This document shows positions 1 to 8,074 of a DNA stretch of 60,662 bases, in pieces (within the stretch, counting starts at the first letter, position 1; every line of letters starts with the position of its first letter). Both the position numbers and the translations under genes were made by a program. Origin of the DNA: a bacterium. GTDB lineage: Bacteria > UBP15 > UBA6099. Below the pieces are notes generated by a model that made no database searches, was not told where the DNA came from, and worked only from the letters and a program-made list of their open reading frames with translations. The DNA is taken from positions 1-60,662 of the forward strand of contig JAKQPS010000032.1 of assembly GCA_029564595.1 (NCBI GenBank), read 5' to 3'.

Positions 1-1
1 G

Positions 2-79
2 GAGGCGTCCGGCGGGGTCGTAAACGAATTCGGAGTCGGAGTCGAGGTAGCCTCGACCGAGGTGAGCAAGCGGATGTGA
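2..79 (+). CDS. possible 3' end of a gene cut by the window edge
   Basis: Frame 2 is open from the first base to TGA at 77-79 and would encode 25 residues ending VEVASTEVSKRM. The composition looks coding, but the fragment is too short to recognise, and no homology or ribosome binding site can support it. It could equally be chance. Confidence 0.25.
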   Translation, partial: EASGGVVNEFGVGVEVASTEVSKRM

Positions 80-230
80 GGTCTGACGCAGATTCATAGC
101 GGTTATGTTGCCATTATGATCGAAAGAAAGCGATTTGGCAACGGGGCTTAATGAGGTTTCTTTATTCAGGGGGGCGAGGATGGCATCTGCACAATGGCGA
201 ATTGACAGCGCCCAGATTCATTGGTTTTAG

Positions 231-490
231 AAAATGGGTTCCCGCTTTCGCGGGAATGACGGCAAAGAATAAAAAGGAATGACGGCAAAGAAAGAAATTG
301 GAATGACGGAAAGATAAAAAATATTGTGACGGCGGGGGAAAGCAAAAGGAATGACGGCACAAAAAGGAAAAGGAATGGCGGCGGATTGGGTGAAAATGGG
401 TTCCCGCTTTCGCGGAAATGACGGCAAAGAATTAAAAGAAATGACAGCACAAATAATAGGAATGACGGTGCGGGAAAGAAGAATGAGGGA
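231..490. repeat. array of degenerate GGAATGACGG units with two palindromic repeat copies
   Basis: Two near-identical 40-bp copies (231-270 and 393-432) contain the palindrome TTCCCGCTTTCGCGGGAA; the second has one G-to-A change that weakens it. Variants of GGAATGACGGCAAAGAA recur about every 20-25 bases between and after them, at least eight times. This palindrome belongs to a type of intergenic repeat seen in many unrelated bacteria. The array looks like local amplification of one flank followed by decay. Confidence 0.75.
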
Positions 491-524
491 TGGCGGGAAA
501 GGAGAGTGGTGGCAGGGGGGGAAT

Positions 525-548
525 ACGGGCAATTCGTGGATTGCCCGT
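525..548. repeat. 9-bp stem-loop (ACGGGCAAT / ATTGCCCGT)
   Basis: Perfect 9-bp inverted repeat around a 6-base loop, followed by a T/A-rich run (GTTTATATTTTG). It could act as a terminator, but no gene clearly ends just upstream. A related palindrome (CAATTCACGAATTG) occurs at 56065-56078, so it may be a dispersed element. Confidence 0.5.
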
Positions 549-1104
549 GCGTTTATATTTTGTCATCGGAAAAGAGGGTGCATGCATCGCATGGATGCGC
601 GCTGCCAGTCCCCTTTTTTTCGGCCACGCACAAATCGAGTTTGGGGGTGTGGGCCGGGGGAGAGAATAAAAGGATAGTAAATGTCAATGAACCACAAAGG
701 CGCTAAGGCAAAAAGGAAAAGCTTTCTTGGTGGATGATTTGTTTTGGCGGATTGTGCGGGTGTATTCGGGGTGGCGTCCACAACTCCGTTGTGGGTGATT
801 CCTAACCATGCTCACCCACAAGAAAAAAACGCTTGAAGGCGGCGCCAATCTTCTTTTCTCAACACGGGGGGGGTCGGGAATAAATTCCCGGCAAAGCAAA
901 GCGACAATCGCTCCCGAATCTTATTGAAAGCTTCGGGTTTATTATTATCAGAAATGGGTTTCCGCGGGAACTCATTTTCATCCTTCCGTGTCGCGAGAAT
1001 CCCGCGCGCTGAATATCTTCGTTCGCGGCGTCTTCTGCCGGCGCCGGTTTCAGTGTATAATCAAAATGAGAATCGACGCAGCAAACCGAGGTAACTGGAA
1101 AACC

Positions 1105-1965
1105 ATGTTCTGTTCGAAATGCGGAAACACGCTATCGCCGCAGGCAAAGTTCTGCGTCGCGTGCGGGGCCGGAACCGGAGCGGCAAAAACGCCCGCCCGG
1201 ACAACCCCGAAGCCGTCCCTAGTTCCCCCTAACATCGCCTTGCCGCCTGCCCACACTATCTCCGCCCTCCCTCCGCCCGGCGTCTACAGGAAACCCAAAG
1301 ACGACCTAGGTTTCAGGTTTGACAACCGCCGCGTCTCGTTCGGGGACTCGTTTGCGAACTGGTCCGTAACCCCGGTTATGCTCGCCATCCTCGCTGCGAT
1401 AATCGCCTCCGGATACCTTGCCGCCCGGTTAGTTTCGTCCGGCATCCACGGCGTGCCCGTCAGCGGCTCATATTCCAGCCCCACCCGCGCGTTCAGCCTC
1501 GACTTTCCCCCCGGCTGGCACGAGGCCCCCGAAGCCCAGTACCGCACCGGCTACATCAACGCTCTCGGATTCTACTTCCTCGAAGGCGGCAAACAGCCGA
1601 AGATCGTTATGAAAGTCTTTTACACGTCCGCCGACACCGGCATCCCCAAACACTTCTCCCGAAACACCCTCGAATGGATCGAACCCAGCATCGAGCAAAT
1701 GATGAAAGACATTAAGAGCGATGAAGGAGCCGAATACCGAATGCTCCAGCTTTCCACTTATCTGGTCAACGGCAGAGACGCCATCTGGGTCGAAGGCAAC
1801 GAGATACGCGGAAGCAAGGATACGAAACGCGACTTCACGTTCATGACGTTCGAAGGCCACAGGATGTATATCATCGAGTTCGTAATGAAAGAAGAAGACA
1901 TCGAAGAAGGGTGGCTCGACATCCAAGACATCCTCTCCACCATGCGATTTCACACATCGCAATAA
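1105..1965 (+). CDS. zinc-ribbon membrane-anchored protein
   Basis: 286 residues from ATG 1105, chosen because the product then starts directly with a zinc ribbon; the frame is open upstream to 988 but that extension is not protein-like. Cys 3, 6, 17 and 20 form a CxxC...CxxC zinc-ribbon-2 knuckle. A Pro/Ala/Thr-rich linker follows, then one membrane segment at about residues 88-110 and a roughly 160-residue C-terminal domain. That domain starts with a YSSPTRAFSLDFPPGW strand, resembling the PsbP/DUF1795-like fold found behind such anchors. The ribbon would be cytoplasmic and the C-terminal domain extracytoplasmic. The function is unknown. It stands alone, with an unrelated phosphoesterase 166 bp downstream. 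Confidence 0.8.
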   Translation: MFCSKCGNTLSPQAKFCVACGAGTGAAKTPARTTPKPSLVPPNIALPPAHTISALPPPGVYRKPKDDLGFRFDNRRVSFGDSFANWSVTPVMLAILAAIIASGYLAARLVSSGIHGVPVSGSYSSPTRAFSLDFPPGWHEAPEAQYRTGYINALGFYFLEGGKQPKIVMKVFYTSADTGIPKHFSRNTLEWIEPSIEQMMKDIKSDEGAEYRMLQLSTYLVNGRDAIWVEGNEIRGSKDTKRDFTFMTFEGHRMYIIEFVMKEEDIEEGWLDIQDILSTMRFHTSQ

Positions 1966-2131
1966 CCCGCAACGATGCGATCTGCGTTTGCCCGTTAATC
2001 TCACCGCGACACATCTCATATTCAATTCAATATAACGATGGCGGGTTCAGGTTGAATCTTTGATGGGGTTGTATAAGAATAGTGTGGCGGCGGGATGCCG
2101 CGGACTTTGACATCATCCGGAGGCGAGCGTC

Positions 2132-3343
2132 ATGTTTAATAGGGTTGCGGCAATGTTAGCGGCGGTGTGCGTTGCGCTGGCGGCGGCGTCTGTTTCTGCG
2201 GAGCCGGTGGCGCGGGTCAAAGACATCAGAAGCCCGCTTCTGAATTCTCCCGCGCTGGTTTTGCGGGGCGGCGAGTTCAAGCTGGTCGTGGCGGGCGGCA
2301 AGCAGGTGGCGCGGGCGGAACTGTCGGCGACTGCAGACGCTTCGGCGAAGGTCGCTTTGGGGCTTTCCGCGGCGGTAGACGAAAACGGCAGGGCGGTTTT
2401 CTCGGCGTCCGTCCCGCAGGGCGCCGCGGCGGGGCTGTACGACCTATCGGTCTTTTTCACGGACGGCTCGTCGGACTCCCAGCCTCATGCGGTCAAGCTC
2501 TTCGACGAGTTCAAAAAAGAGTTCCATTTCATTCATTTCACTGACATGCACTTCAACACCGGGTCGCCGGAGCAGAACGAGGCGCGGGCGAAAATCATCA
2601 GGAGCATGTGCGACTCGAAACCGGAATTTATAGTGTTCGGGGGCGACCTCGGCCTAAGGCCGGCAACATACGACGCGGACTATCCTTTTGCTTATAAGCA
2701 ACTCGCCGCCCACATGACGGAGCCGGTGTTCTTGGTTCCCGGCAACCACGAGATGTATGTGGACAACAATTTCACGCCGAGCATCGACGGCCTCGACTAC
2801 TGGAACGCGACGTTCGACGTTAAAAACATGGCTTTCGACTACGGCTCTCTGCGCGTGGTCGGGATAAACAATTTTGAATGGGAAGCGAATTTCAGGGATT
2901 GGTGGAACATAGACAACGCGTTTTTCGGGACGCAGGGGCTTGCGAGGATAATGCCGGAACAGTGGAAATGGCTGGTGGCAGACCTGAAGAGCGCGAAAGG
3001 GCGCGCGTCCGACATCGTGGCGTTCATGCACGTGCCGCTGGACACGTTTGCGGGCGGCAGGATGATCGGTCTTAAGGACAGGCAGAAAATTTCCGGCCCG
3101 GACAAAGAGCGGTTCGTCGCTCTGATGAACGAGTTCGGCGTCAGCCACGTGTTCGTCGGCCACATGCACTGGAACGAGGAAAAACAGTACGGAAACATGA
3201 AACAGTTGATGACTCTCACAGCCGGAAGCGGCGGCGATAAAAAATGGGGATACCGCAAGGTTTACGTCAAAGACGGGAAGGTGACCGGCTGGGACATCGT
3301 GACGTTCGAGCCGAACGGCGCGGAACTGAAGCCCATAGACTGA
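2132..3343 (+). CDS. secreted calcineurin-like metallophosphoesterase
   Basis: 403 residues; ATG preceded by GGAGG at good spacing. A Sec signal peptide occupies about residues 1-24 (AASVSA|EP). A beta-rich domain of about 105 residues follows, then the phosphoesterase core with its metal motifs in order: D138-M-H (FTDMH), GGD, PGNHEM, MHVP and VGHMH. The family uses a dinuclear metal centre to hydrolyse phosphomono- or diesters; the substrate here is unknown. The beta-rich domain ends in AAGLYDL, matching PPGLYDL in the Tat-exported paralogue at 30236, so the two share a full architecture. The next gene downstream is another exported phosphoesterase, and the two are probably co-transcribed. 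Confidence 0.88.
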   Translation: MFNRVAAMLAAVCVALAAASVSAEPVARVKDIRSPLLNSPALVLRGGEFKLVVAGGKQVARAELSATADASAKVALGLSAAVDENGRAVFSASVPQGAAAGLYDLSVFFTDGSSDSQPHAVKLFDEFKKEFHFIHFTDMHFNTGSPEQNEARAKIIRSMCDSKPEFIVFGGDLGLRPATYDADYPFAYKQLAAHMTEPVFLVPGNHEMYVDNNFTPSIDGLDYWNATFDVKNMAFDYGSLRVVGINNFEWEANFRDWWNIDNAFFGTQGLARIMPEQWKWLVADLKSAKGRASDIVAFMHVPLDTFAGGRMIGLKDRQKISGPDKERFVALMNEFGVSHVFVGHMHWNEEKQYGNMKQLMTLTAGSGGDKKWGYRKVYVKDGKVTGWDIVTFEPNGAELKPID

Positions 3344-3386
3344 CGCCGGGCCGCAGCGGGCAATGGCGGATGCGGGGGGAAGCGCT

Positions 3387-4631
3387 ATGACCGCAGGCAA
3401 CAGGATACCGGCGCTTTCGGCGGCGGTTCTGGTGTGCGCCGCGCTGATATCCGGTTGCGGCGGCGGGTCTTCAAAATCATCCGTTGCGGTTGACTCTGTC
3501 CCCCCAAGCCCGGTGGCCGGTTTCGTCGCGAATGCCAACGACTGTGTTATCTACCTGACGTGGTCCAACCCCGCAGACGCCGATTTCGACCGGGTGGTCG
3601 TGCGGCGCGCGGTCAACGGTTTTTCGCGCAACCCCGCGGCTCCTTCGTCGCCTGAAGACACGGTGATCTACTCCGGCCCCTCTCAGACGTGGTCAGACTC
3701 CGGCCTCCGCAACGGCGCTTCATACTACTACACGGCATTTGCGCTCGACGCGTCCGGCAACCACTCGACGCCCGCCCGCCAGCACGCCGCTTGCGCGTAT
3801 AAGCCGTTCGTGCTGGCCGCGCTGCCGGACACTCAATATTATTCATTGGACTATCCTGCAGTTTTTTCAGGACAGACGCAGTGGATAGCCGACAACGCCG
3901 CCGCTGAGAACATCAAGTTCGTTTTCCACGAGGGAGACCTGACGCACAACAACTCGGAGGCCGAATGGACGAATGCCGAAGCGGCGATGGGAATTCTCGA
4001 CGGGGTCGTCCCGTACGCGCTGTGCGTCGGCAATCACGACGACGGGGCAGACCGCGACACTTCGCGGTTCAATTCGCATTTCCCCGTGTCGCGCTATGAG
4101 GCATCCGACCACTTCGGAGGCGTTTTCGAGGCCGGGAAGTTGGACAACGCATATTACTACTTCAGCGCGGGAGGCGCGGACTGGCTGGCTCTCTCGCTGG
4201 AATACGACCCGCGAGACGAGGCGCTTGCATGGGCGCGCGGCGTCGTTGAGGCGCACCCGCGCCGACGCGTCATCCTCGTCACTCACGCGCTCGTCTCTCC
4301 TTCAAGCGAACTCAGCTCGATCGGAATAAACATCTGGAACAACCTGCTGCGACTCTATCCGAACGTCTCCCTTGCGTTCAACGGCCACTACACCGCAGGC
4401 GAATCCGGCCTAGTGTCCATGCCGGGCGACCACGGCAACGTCGTTCACATGATGTTCGCCAACTATCAGGACCTGCTCCTCGGCGGGCTTGGCTATATGC
4501 GCATCGTGAAGCTCGACCCGACCGCAGGAACCGCCGAAGTCAAAACCTATTCTCCGCTGCTCGACGAATTCAAAACCGACCCCGGCAACAAGTTCACTCT
4601 TTCCAACCTCGACATTTCCCTTATCGAATGA
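3387..4631 (+). CDS. lipoprotein with FN3-like domain and metallophosphoesterase domain
   Basis: 414 residues from ATG 3387, which has GGGGGA upstream; an in-frame ATG at 3363 lacks a site. The N-terminus is a lipoprotein signal with lipobox L-I-S-G-C and lipidated Cys24. A fibronectin type III-like domain covers about residues 40-135 (GFVANANDCVIYLTWSNP, then YYYTAFALDASGNHS). The calcineurin-like phosphoesterase domain follows with ALPDTQYY, HEGDLTH, VGNHDD, VTHAL and FNGHY. The variant first motif (PDTQ in place of DxH) is typical of the large lipoprotein or cell-surface branch. Expected in the periplasm or on the outer surface; substrate unknown. It follows the 2132 gene after a short gap on the same strand. 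Confidence 0.87.
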   Translation: MTAGNRIPALSAAVLVCAALISGCGGGSSKSSVAVDSVPPSPVAGFVANANDCVIYLTWSNPADADFDRVVVRRAVNGFSRNPAAPSSPEDTVIYSGPSQTWSDSGLRNGASYYYTAFALDASGNHSTPARQHAACAYKPFVLAALPDTQYYSLDYPAVFSGQTQWIADNAAAENIKFVFHEGDLTHNNSEAEWTNAEAAMGILDGVVPYALCVGNHDDGADRDTSRFNSHFPVSRYEASDHFGGVFEAGKLDNAYYYFSAGGADWLALSLEYDPRDEALAWARGVVEAHPRRRVILVTHALVSPSSELSSIGINIWNNLLRLYPNVSLAFNGHYTAGESGLVSMPGDHGNVVHMMFANYQDLLLGGLGYMRIVKLDPTAGTAEVKTYSPLLDEFKTDPGNKFTLSNLDISLIE

Positions 4632-4783
4632 ATGAAGAGAAGAAGAAGTCGACGGGAACCGAGGAAAAGAAAAAGAAGAGGAGAAAGCGTTAACCGCATT
4701 TCGCGCCAGTGCGGGCTAAATCGGATTTTCTCGTGAAAAACCGTTTTCCTTTTAGCATTCATTCGCCGAGCGGCGGCGGGCGT

Positions 4784-6115
4784 TCAATCGGCGAAAGGGA
4801 TTAAGGGGGAGTCGGGGCGGCCTTTTTCGCGGTTGGTGAGGAACATTCCGATTTTGGGTTGGACCATTCGTTTGGGGCGGTCGACGAGCGACGCAAAAGT
4901 TATGGCGGAGTCGCCGTATCTGTTTTTTACGCCGTCGACGGCCTCGAAGACGCGGTCCCAAGCCGATTCGGAGTCGATGGACAGTTCGCGTTGGCGGGTT
5001 GCGGTTTCTAGGTTGGACATGCCGACGCCGAGCAGACGGACTTTGACGCCCGGCGGCACGTTCGCTCGGAACAACTCCACCGCCGCGTCCCTTATCTTGT
5101 GCGAAGACGCGGTGGCCGCCGGCAGCGTGCGCGACCGGGTGAAACAGAACATGTCGCTGTTTCGCACCGTAAGGGTGACGGTTCGGCCCCGGTATCCGTC
5201 GCTCCTCAGCCGCCGCGCCACCCTGTCGGACAGCCAGAACAGGAACTGCCGCGCCGTCTCCTCGTCGTCGGTGTCGTACGGCAGCGTGTAGCTGTGACCC
5301 ATCGACTTGACGGTCATGAACACGCCGGGATCAACCTCGGAGTCGTCCACCCCATTCGCCCACTGATGAAGTAGCTCTCCGTAGACTCCGTATTTGCGTT
5401 TCAGCAATTCCTGCGGATAGTCGGCGAGGTTGCCGATGGTTTCAATCCCCAGAGAGTTGAGGCGGCGCTTCATATGCCGCCCCACGCCGACCAGTTCTTC
5501 AACGGGCAGCGTCCAGAGTATATGCGGCAGTTCCTCCGGCCAGACTCGGGTCAGCCCGTCCGGCTTGTGCCAGTCCGCCGCCATCTTCGCCACCAGCTTG
5601 TTCGGCCCGATTCCCACCGAGCATTTCAACTCCAACTCCTCGTACAACCTGTCTTTTATCCTCCGGCAAACGTCTTCCGGCTCCCCGAACAGATTCCTCA
5701 CATGCGTCAAATCCAAAAACGCCTCGTCTATCGAGAACGCTTCAACCAGATCGGTGAACTCCCTGAATATCGCCACTATGCGGTAACAGTAATCCAGATA
5801 CTTGGAGGTGTTGCCCTCGACGATGACGGCTTCGGGGCACAGCCGCAGAGCCTCGTAGTACGACATGCCGGACTTTACGCCTTTGTTCTTCGCTTCATAG
5901 GACGCGGCGGCGACGATGGTCCGCTTCTTCGGGTTGCCGCCCACAAGCACGGCTTTGCCTTTCAGCGACGGATTGCATATTTGCTCGACCTGCGCGAAAA
6001 ACGCGTTCATGTCGATCAGCGCAACAACTCTGCCGCCGTAGTCGAACGCCCCGCCAACCGGCGCGCCGGACAAAAACGGCGCGCGCCTCCCGAATGTCTT
6101 TGCTCCATGCGCCAT
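4784..6115 (-). CDS. dinB: DNA polymerase IV (Y-family translesion polymerase)
   Basis: 443 residues from ATG at 6115. The frame is open to 6190, but that extension runs through a hairpin repeat and is not protein-like. Y-family motifs are complete: palm VALIDMNAFFAQVEQ with metal Asp35, SYEAKNKGVKSGM, SIDEAFLDL with the catalytic Asp-Glu pair, thumb helix-hairpin-helix ELVGVGRHMKRRL, and a little-finger domain. It copies damaged or mispaired templates without proofreading. It is about 80-90 residues longer than the common 350-residue DinB, mostly in an N-terminal lead of about 30 residues and the C-terminus. The small DUF6504-like gene upstream on the same strand is a known Y-family neighbour. 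Confidence 0.95.
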   Translation of the reverse strand: MAHGAKTFGRRAPFLSGAPVGGAFDYGGRVVALIDMNAFFAQVEQICNPSLKGKAVLVGGNPKKRTIVAAASYEAKNKGVKSGMSYYEALRLCPEAVIVEGNTSKYLDYCYRIVAIFREFTDLVEAFSIDEAFLDLTHVRNLFGEPEDVCRRIKDRLYEELELKCSVGIGPNKLVAKMAADWHKPDGLTRVWPEELPHILWTLPVEELVGVGRHMKRRLNSLGIETIGNLADYPQELLKRKYGVYGELLHQWANGVDDSEVDPGVFMTVKSMGHSYTLPYDTDDEETARQFLFWLSDRVARRLRSDGYRGRTVTLTVRNSDMFCFTRSRTLPAATASSHKIRDAAVELFRANVPPGVKVRLLGVGMSNLETATRQRELSIDSESAWDRVFEAVDGVKNRYGDSAITFASLVDRPKRMVQPKIGMFLTNREKGRPDSPLIPFAD

Positions 6116-6135
6116 GAAAAGCTGGCCTCCGGCGG

Positions 6136-6169
6136 CCAAAGAGAAACTTTTGAAAAAGTTTCTCTTTGG
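6136..6169 (-). repeat. hairpin repeat, copy 1 (arms CCAAAGAGAAA / TTTCTCTTTGG)
   Basis: Near-perfect stem-loop just upstream of dinB. Read on the minus strand it has the same core (CTTTTTCAAAAG) and the same flank (GAAACGTTTTGAA at 6176-6188) as the copy at 60480-60530, but different yet still complementary arms. It may act as a terminator after the DUF6504-like gene. Confidence 0.7.
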
Positions 6170-6344
6170 ATTCTCTTCAAAACGTTTCACTGGTCGTCGG
6201 GAGCGAATCGCTGCCGCGCTTCTCTCCCGACGCCCCTGTGTAAACGCTTGTTATGAAGATTCTCCCCTGTAAATCCTTTCCCAATTCCTTTTCGCGCTGT
6301 CCGCGCCGATGGCGGAGGCGAAGCCCCGGCATCGGCGCCGGCAT

Positions 6345-6394
6345 GAAAAGTTTTGAAAGGGTTTAAGGGAAAACTTTTTCAAAAGTTTTCCCTT
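6345..6394 (+). repeat. hairpin repeat, copy 2 (arms AAGGGAAAA / TTTTCCCTT)
   Basis: Flank GAAAAGTTTTGAA at 6345 is followed by a stem of AAGGGAAAA and TTTTCCCTT around the core CTTTTTCAAAAG. It is nearly identical over about 50 bases to 60480-60530. It lies in the 316-bp gap between dinB and the DUF6504-like gene, which contains nothing else recognisable. Confidence 0.75.
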
Positions 6395-6431
6395 GCCTTT
6401 CCTTTTCTCTTCTCTTCTTTTATTCCCTTAA

Positions 6432-6689
6432 CTAAGCTTCGCCGACCATGAAGCGGTCGAGCGTCCATTCCATGCTTTTCGTGCGGAGAGACAGTTCGTA
6501 GAACGAGTCGGAGTCCGAGACCACAGCGAAGTGGTAGACGCGGTATTTTCCGTCGTGTTCAGCCCAGCGGCCGTTGACGCGGCCTATTTTATGCGCCCGT
6601 CCGCGCCATTTGAACTTCCTCGGCTCGAACCTTCCGTCTCTGAACACGGCGAGCACATCGATTGTTTCGCCGACATCCTCGACCGGCAT
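6432..6689 (-). CDS. small DUF6504-like protein, probable DinB partner
   Basis: 85 residues; AGGAGG lies 10 bases before the ATG. The protein is short, basic and beta-rich (RFEPRKFKWRGRAHKIGRVNGRW, split by the motif KWRGR, then YRVYHFAVVSD and a closing MEWTLDRFMVG). It resembles the DUF6504 proteins found beside Y-family polymerase genes, whose role is not established. It sits upstream of dinB on the same strand, 316 bp away with two hairpin repeats between, so full co-transcription is uncertain. The call rests on pattern and context. Confidence 0.65.
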   Translation of the reverse strand: MPVEDVGETIDVLAVFRDGRFEPRKFKWRGRAHKIGRVNGRWAEHDGKYRVYHFAVVSDSDSFYELSLRTKSMEWTLDRFMVGEA

Positions 6690-6774
6690 AGCGCATCAGC
6701 CTCCTTCTCCGTTGAAGCCGCGCCTGCGAGCGGCGGCCTTGTTGACCCGAATTGGTGAAAAATCCGGGCTATGT

Positions 6775-6802
6775 TTGATAGTGTATCGGCCGCCTGTGAC
6801 AA
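6775..6802 (-). promoter_or_regulatory. candidate sigma-70 promoter for the DUF6504-like gene
   Basis: On the minus strand, TTGTCA (6797-6802) and TATCAA (6775-6780) are separated by 16 bases. The leader to the ATG at 6689 would be about 80 nt. Confidence 0.4.
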
Positions 6803-6863
6803 TTATGCTATACAAAAATACAGCAGTCAAGAAAATTTGCGGCGCGGAGCTGGGAGGGGGCTG

Positions 6864-7886
6864 TTATTTCACGGACATTGAGGCGTTTCTGTCCACAGGT
6901 TTCCCTTCGAGGAGCGCGGACGAGGAGCAGGCCGCGCGGCTGCTTTCGCGGATATTGCGCAGGCGGGTGGGTATCATCTCAAAGTCGAACTTGACGCCCT
7001 GCGCGGCGCGTGTGACGGTTGTTTTTCTTATCTCGTTCGGATACTGGATCAAAGCGGGGGTGGAAACGTGGGCGACGCCGTTGCGTTCGGACAGCCGGGC
7101 GGCGTGGTAGTGCCCGGAAAAGACGGCTTTCACATTCGGGCGCGAGTCGATCAGGCCGAAATACTCCTGCTGGTTGAGCACGACGTGGGTGGCGGACTTG
7201 AAGGGATAGACGATTGGGAAGTGCTGGAACAGGATGGCCGGGCGGGAGGCGTCCGCGCGCAGCCGCTCGTCGAGGAACCGCAGTTCGTCTTCCGGGAATC
7301 GGGCGGCGGCGGTCACCGCGTTGTCTATCGCTCCGCACATGGACACGAACAGGAACCCGTTCACCGTGAAAGAGTATCGCGGAGCCGGGGCGGAGAAATG
7401 AGGATTGTGCTTGTTCAGAGCCTCGACGATTTTCGGGACTTTCATTCCACCGGGGCCGACGTCGTGGTTGCCGATCGACCAGAACCACGGGACTTGCAGC
7501 CGGTTCGCCGCGCGCGCGAACGTCTCGATGAGTTTTTCGTTCGGGCTGTCTATCATGTCGCCGGTGAAGATGACGAAGTCGATGTTTTTCATCGTGTTGA
7601 CGGACGATACGGCGTCTTCGAGCAGCGCCAGCGAATCCTTGATCATCCGGCAGTGCGAGTAGTCGCGGGCAGGATTGAGATGGGTGTCCGTAAAGTGGAC
7701 GAACGAGACGGAATCCGGCGGAGCGGCGGAGGGCGCGAGAGCGGCGGCAAGCGACGTTCCGCCGAGCAGGCACGCGCCCGCTCCCAGCAGCGTCCCGGAT
7801 ATGAACTCCCGGCGCGTCATGCGCGGACACAGTTCCCTAGTGGAAGCGGCAGGCTGCCCGCTTTTTATTTTATCCTTATTCTTCAT
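6864..7886 (-). CDS. Tat-exported metallophosphoesterase
   Basis: 340 residues. A Tat signal MTRREFISGTLLGAG starts at residue 23; the start could be this ATG (7820) or the one at 7886, and neither has a strong ribosome binding site. Phosphoesterase motifs are complete: D67-T-H (FTDTH), FTGDM, IGNHD, FQHFP and SGHYH. Tat export implies folding, probably with metal loaded, in the cytoplasm before release to the periplasm. It lacks the beta-rich N-terminal domain of the 2132 and 30236 proteins, so it is a shorter branch of the family. The substrate is unknown. Confidence 0.87.
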   Translation of the reverse strand: MKNKDKIKSGQPAASTRELCPRMTRREFISGTLLGAGACLLGGTSLAAALAPSAAPPDSVSFVHFTDTHLNPARDYSHCRMIKDSLALLEDAVSSVNTMKNIDFVIFTGDMIDSPNEKLIETFARAANRLQVPWFWSIGNHDVGPGGMKVPKIVEALNKHNPHFSAPAPRYSFTVNGFLFVSMCGAIDNAVTAAARFPEDELRFLDERLRADASRPAILFQHFPIVYPFKSATHVVLNQQEYFGLIDSRPNVKAVFSGHYHAARLSERNGVAHVSTPALIQYPNEIRKTTVTRAAQGVKFDFEMIPTRLRNIRESSRAACSSSALLEGKPVDRNASMSVK

Positions 7887-8074
7887 CCCTGACGAACCGG
7901 CGACGCCGGCTTTCCTCCTGCCTTTGGATTCATAGTGTAGCGCCGGACGAATGCGGCGGCAATGGATTCCGCGCGCGCCGGGCGCTATAATTTACTCTTG
8001 CGCCGGGCGAGGCAGGCAGGAGCGGGGCGCAACACTAAAACAAGAATTCGATAATTTGACAAAAGGAGACCGAT

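Larger units (their letters stand above)
80..1104. other. gene-free, repeat-rich stretch
   Basis: No credible gene lies here; all open frames in both directions run through repeats. It holds two copies of a dispersed palindromic repeat (231-270, 393-432), an array of degenerate GGAATGACGG units between them and beyond, a 9-bp hairpin at 525-548, an 'accacaaaggcgctaagg' dispersed motif near 690, and a fragment at 903-918 identical to one at 13307-13322. Confidence 0.7.

Noticed and set aside
231-490. Possible CRISPR array
   Set aside because: Units are too short, too degenerate and irregularly spaced, the intervening bases are repeat-derived, and no cas gene is present.
4628-4739. Lys/Arg-rich tiny frames (21 and 35 codons) starting at the end of the FN3-phosphoesterase gene
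   Set aside because: They arise from a purine-rich tract; one overlaps the stop in ATGA, but low complexity and lack of support make a real peptide unlikely.
5474-6256. 260-codon plus-strand frame opposite dinB
   Set aside because: Shadow of the conserved dinB frame; Arg/Gln-rich with no motif.
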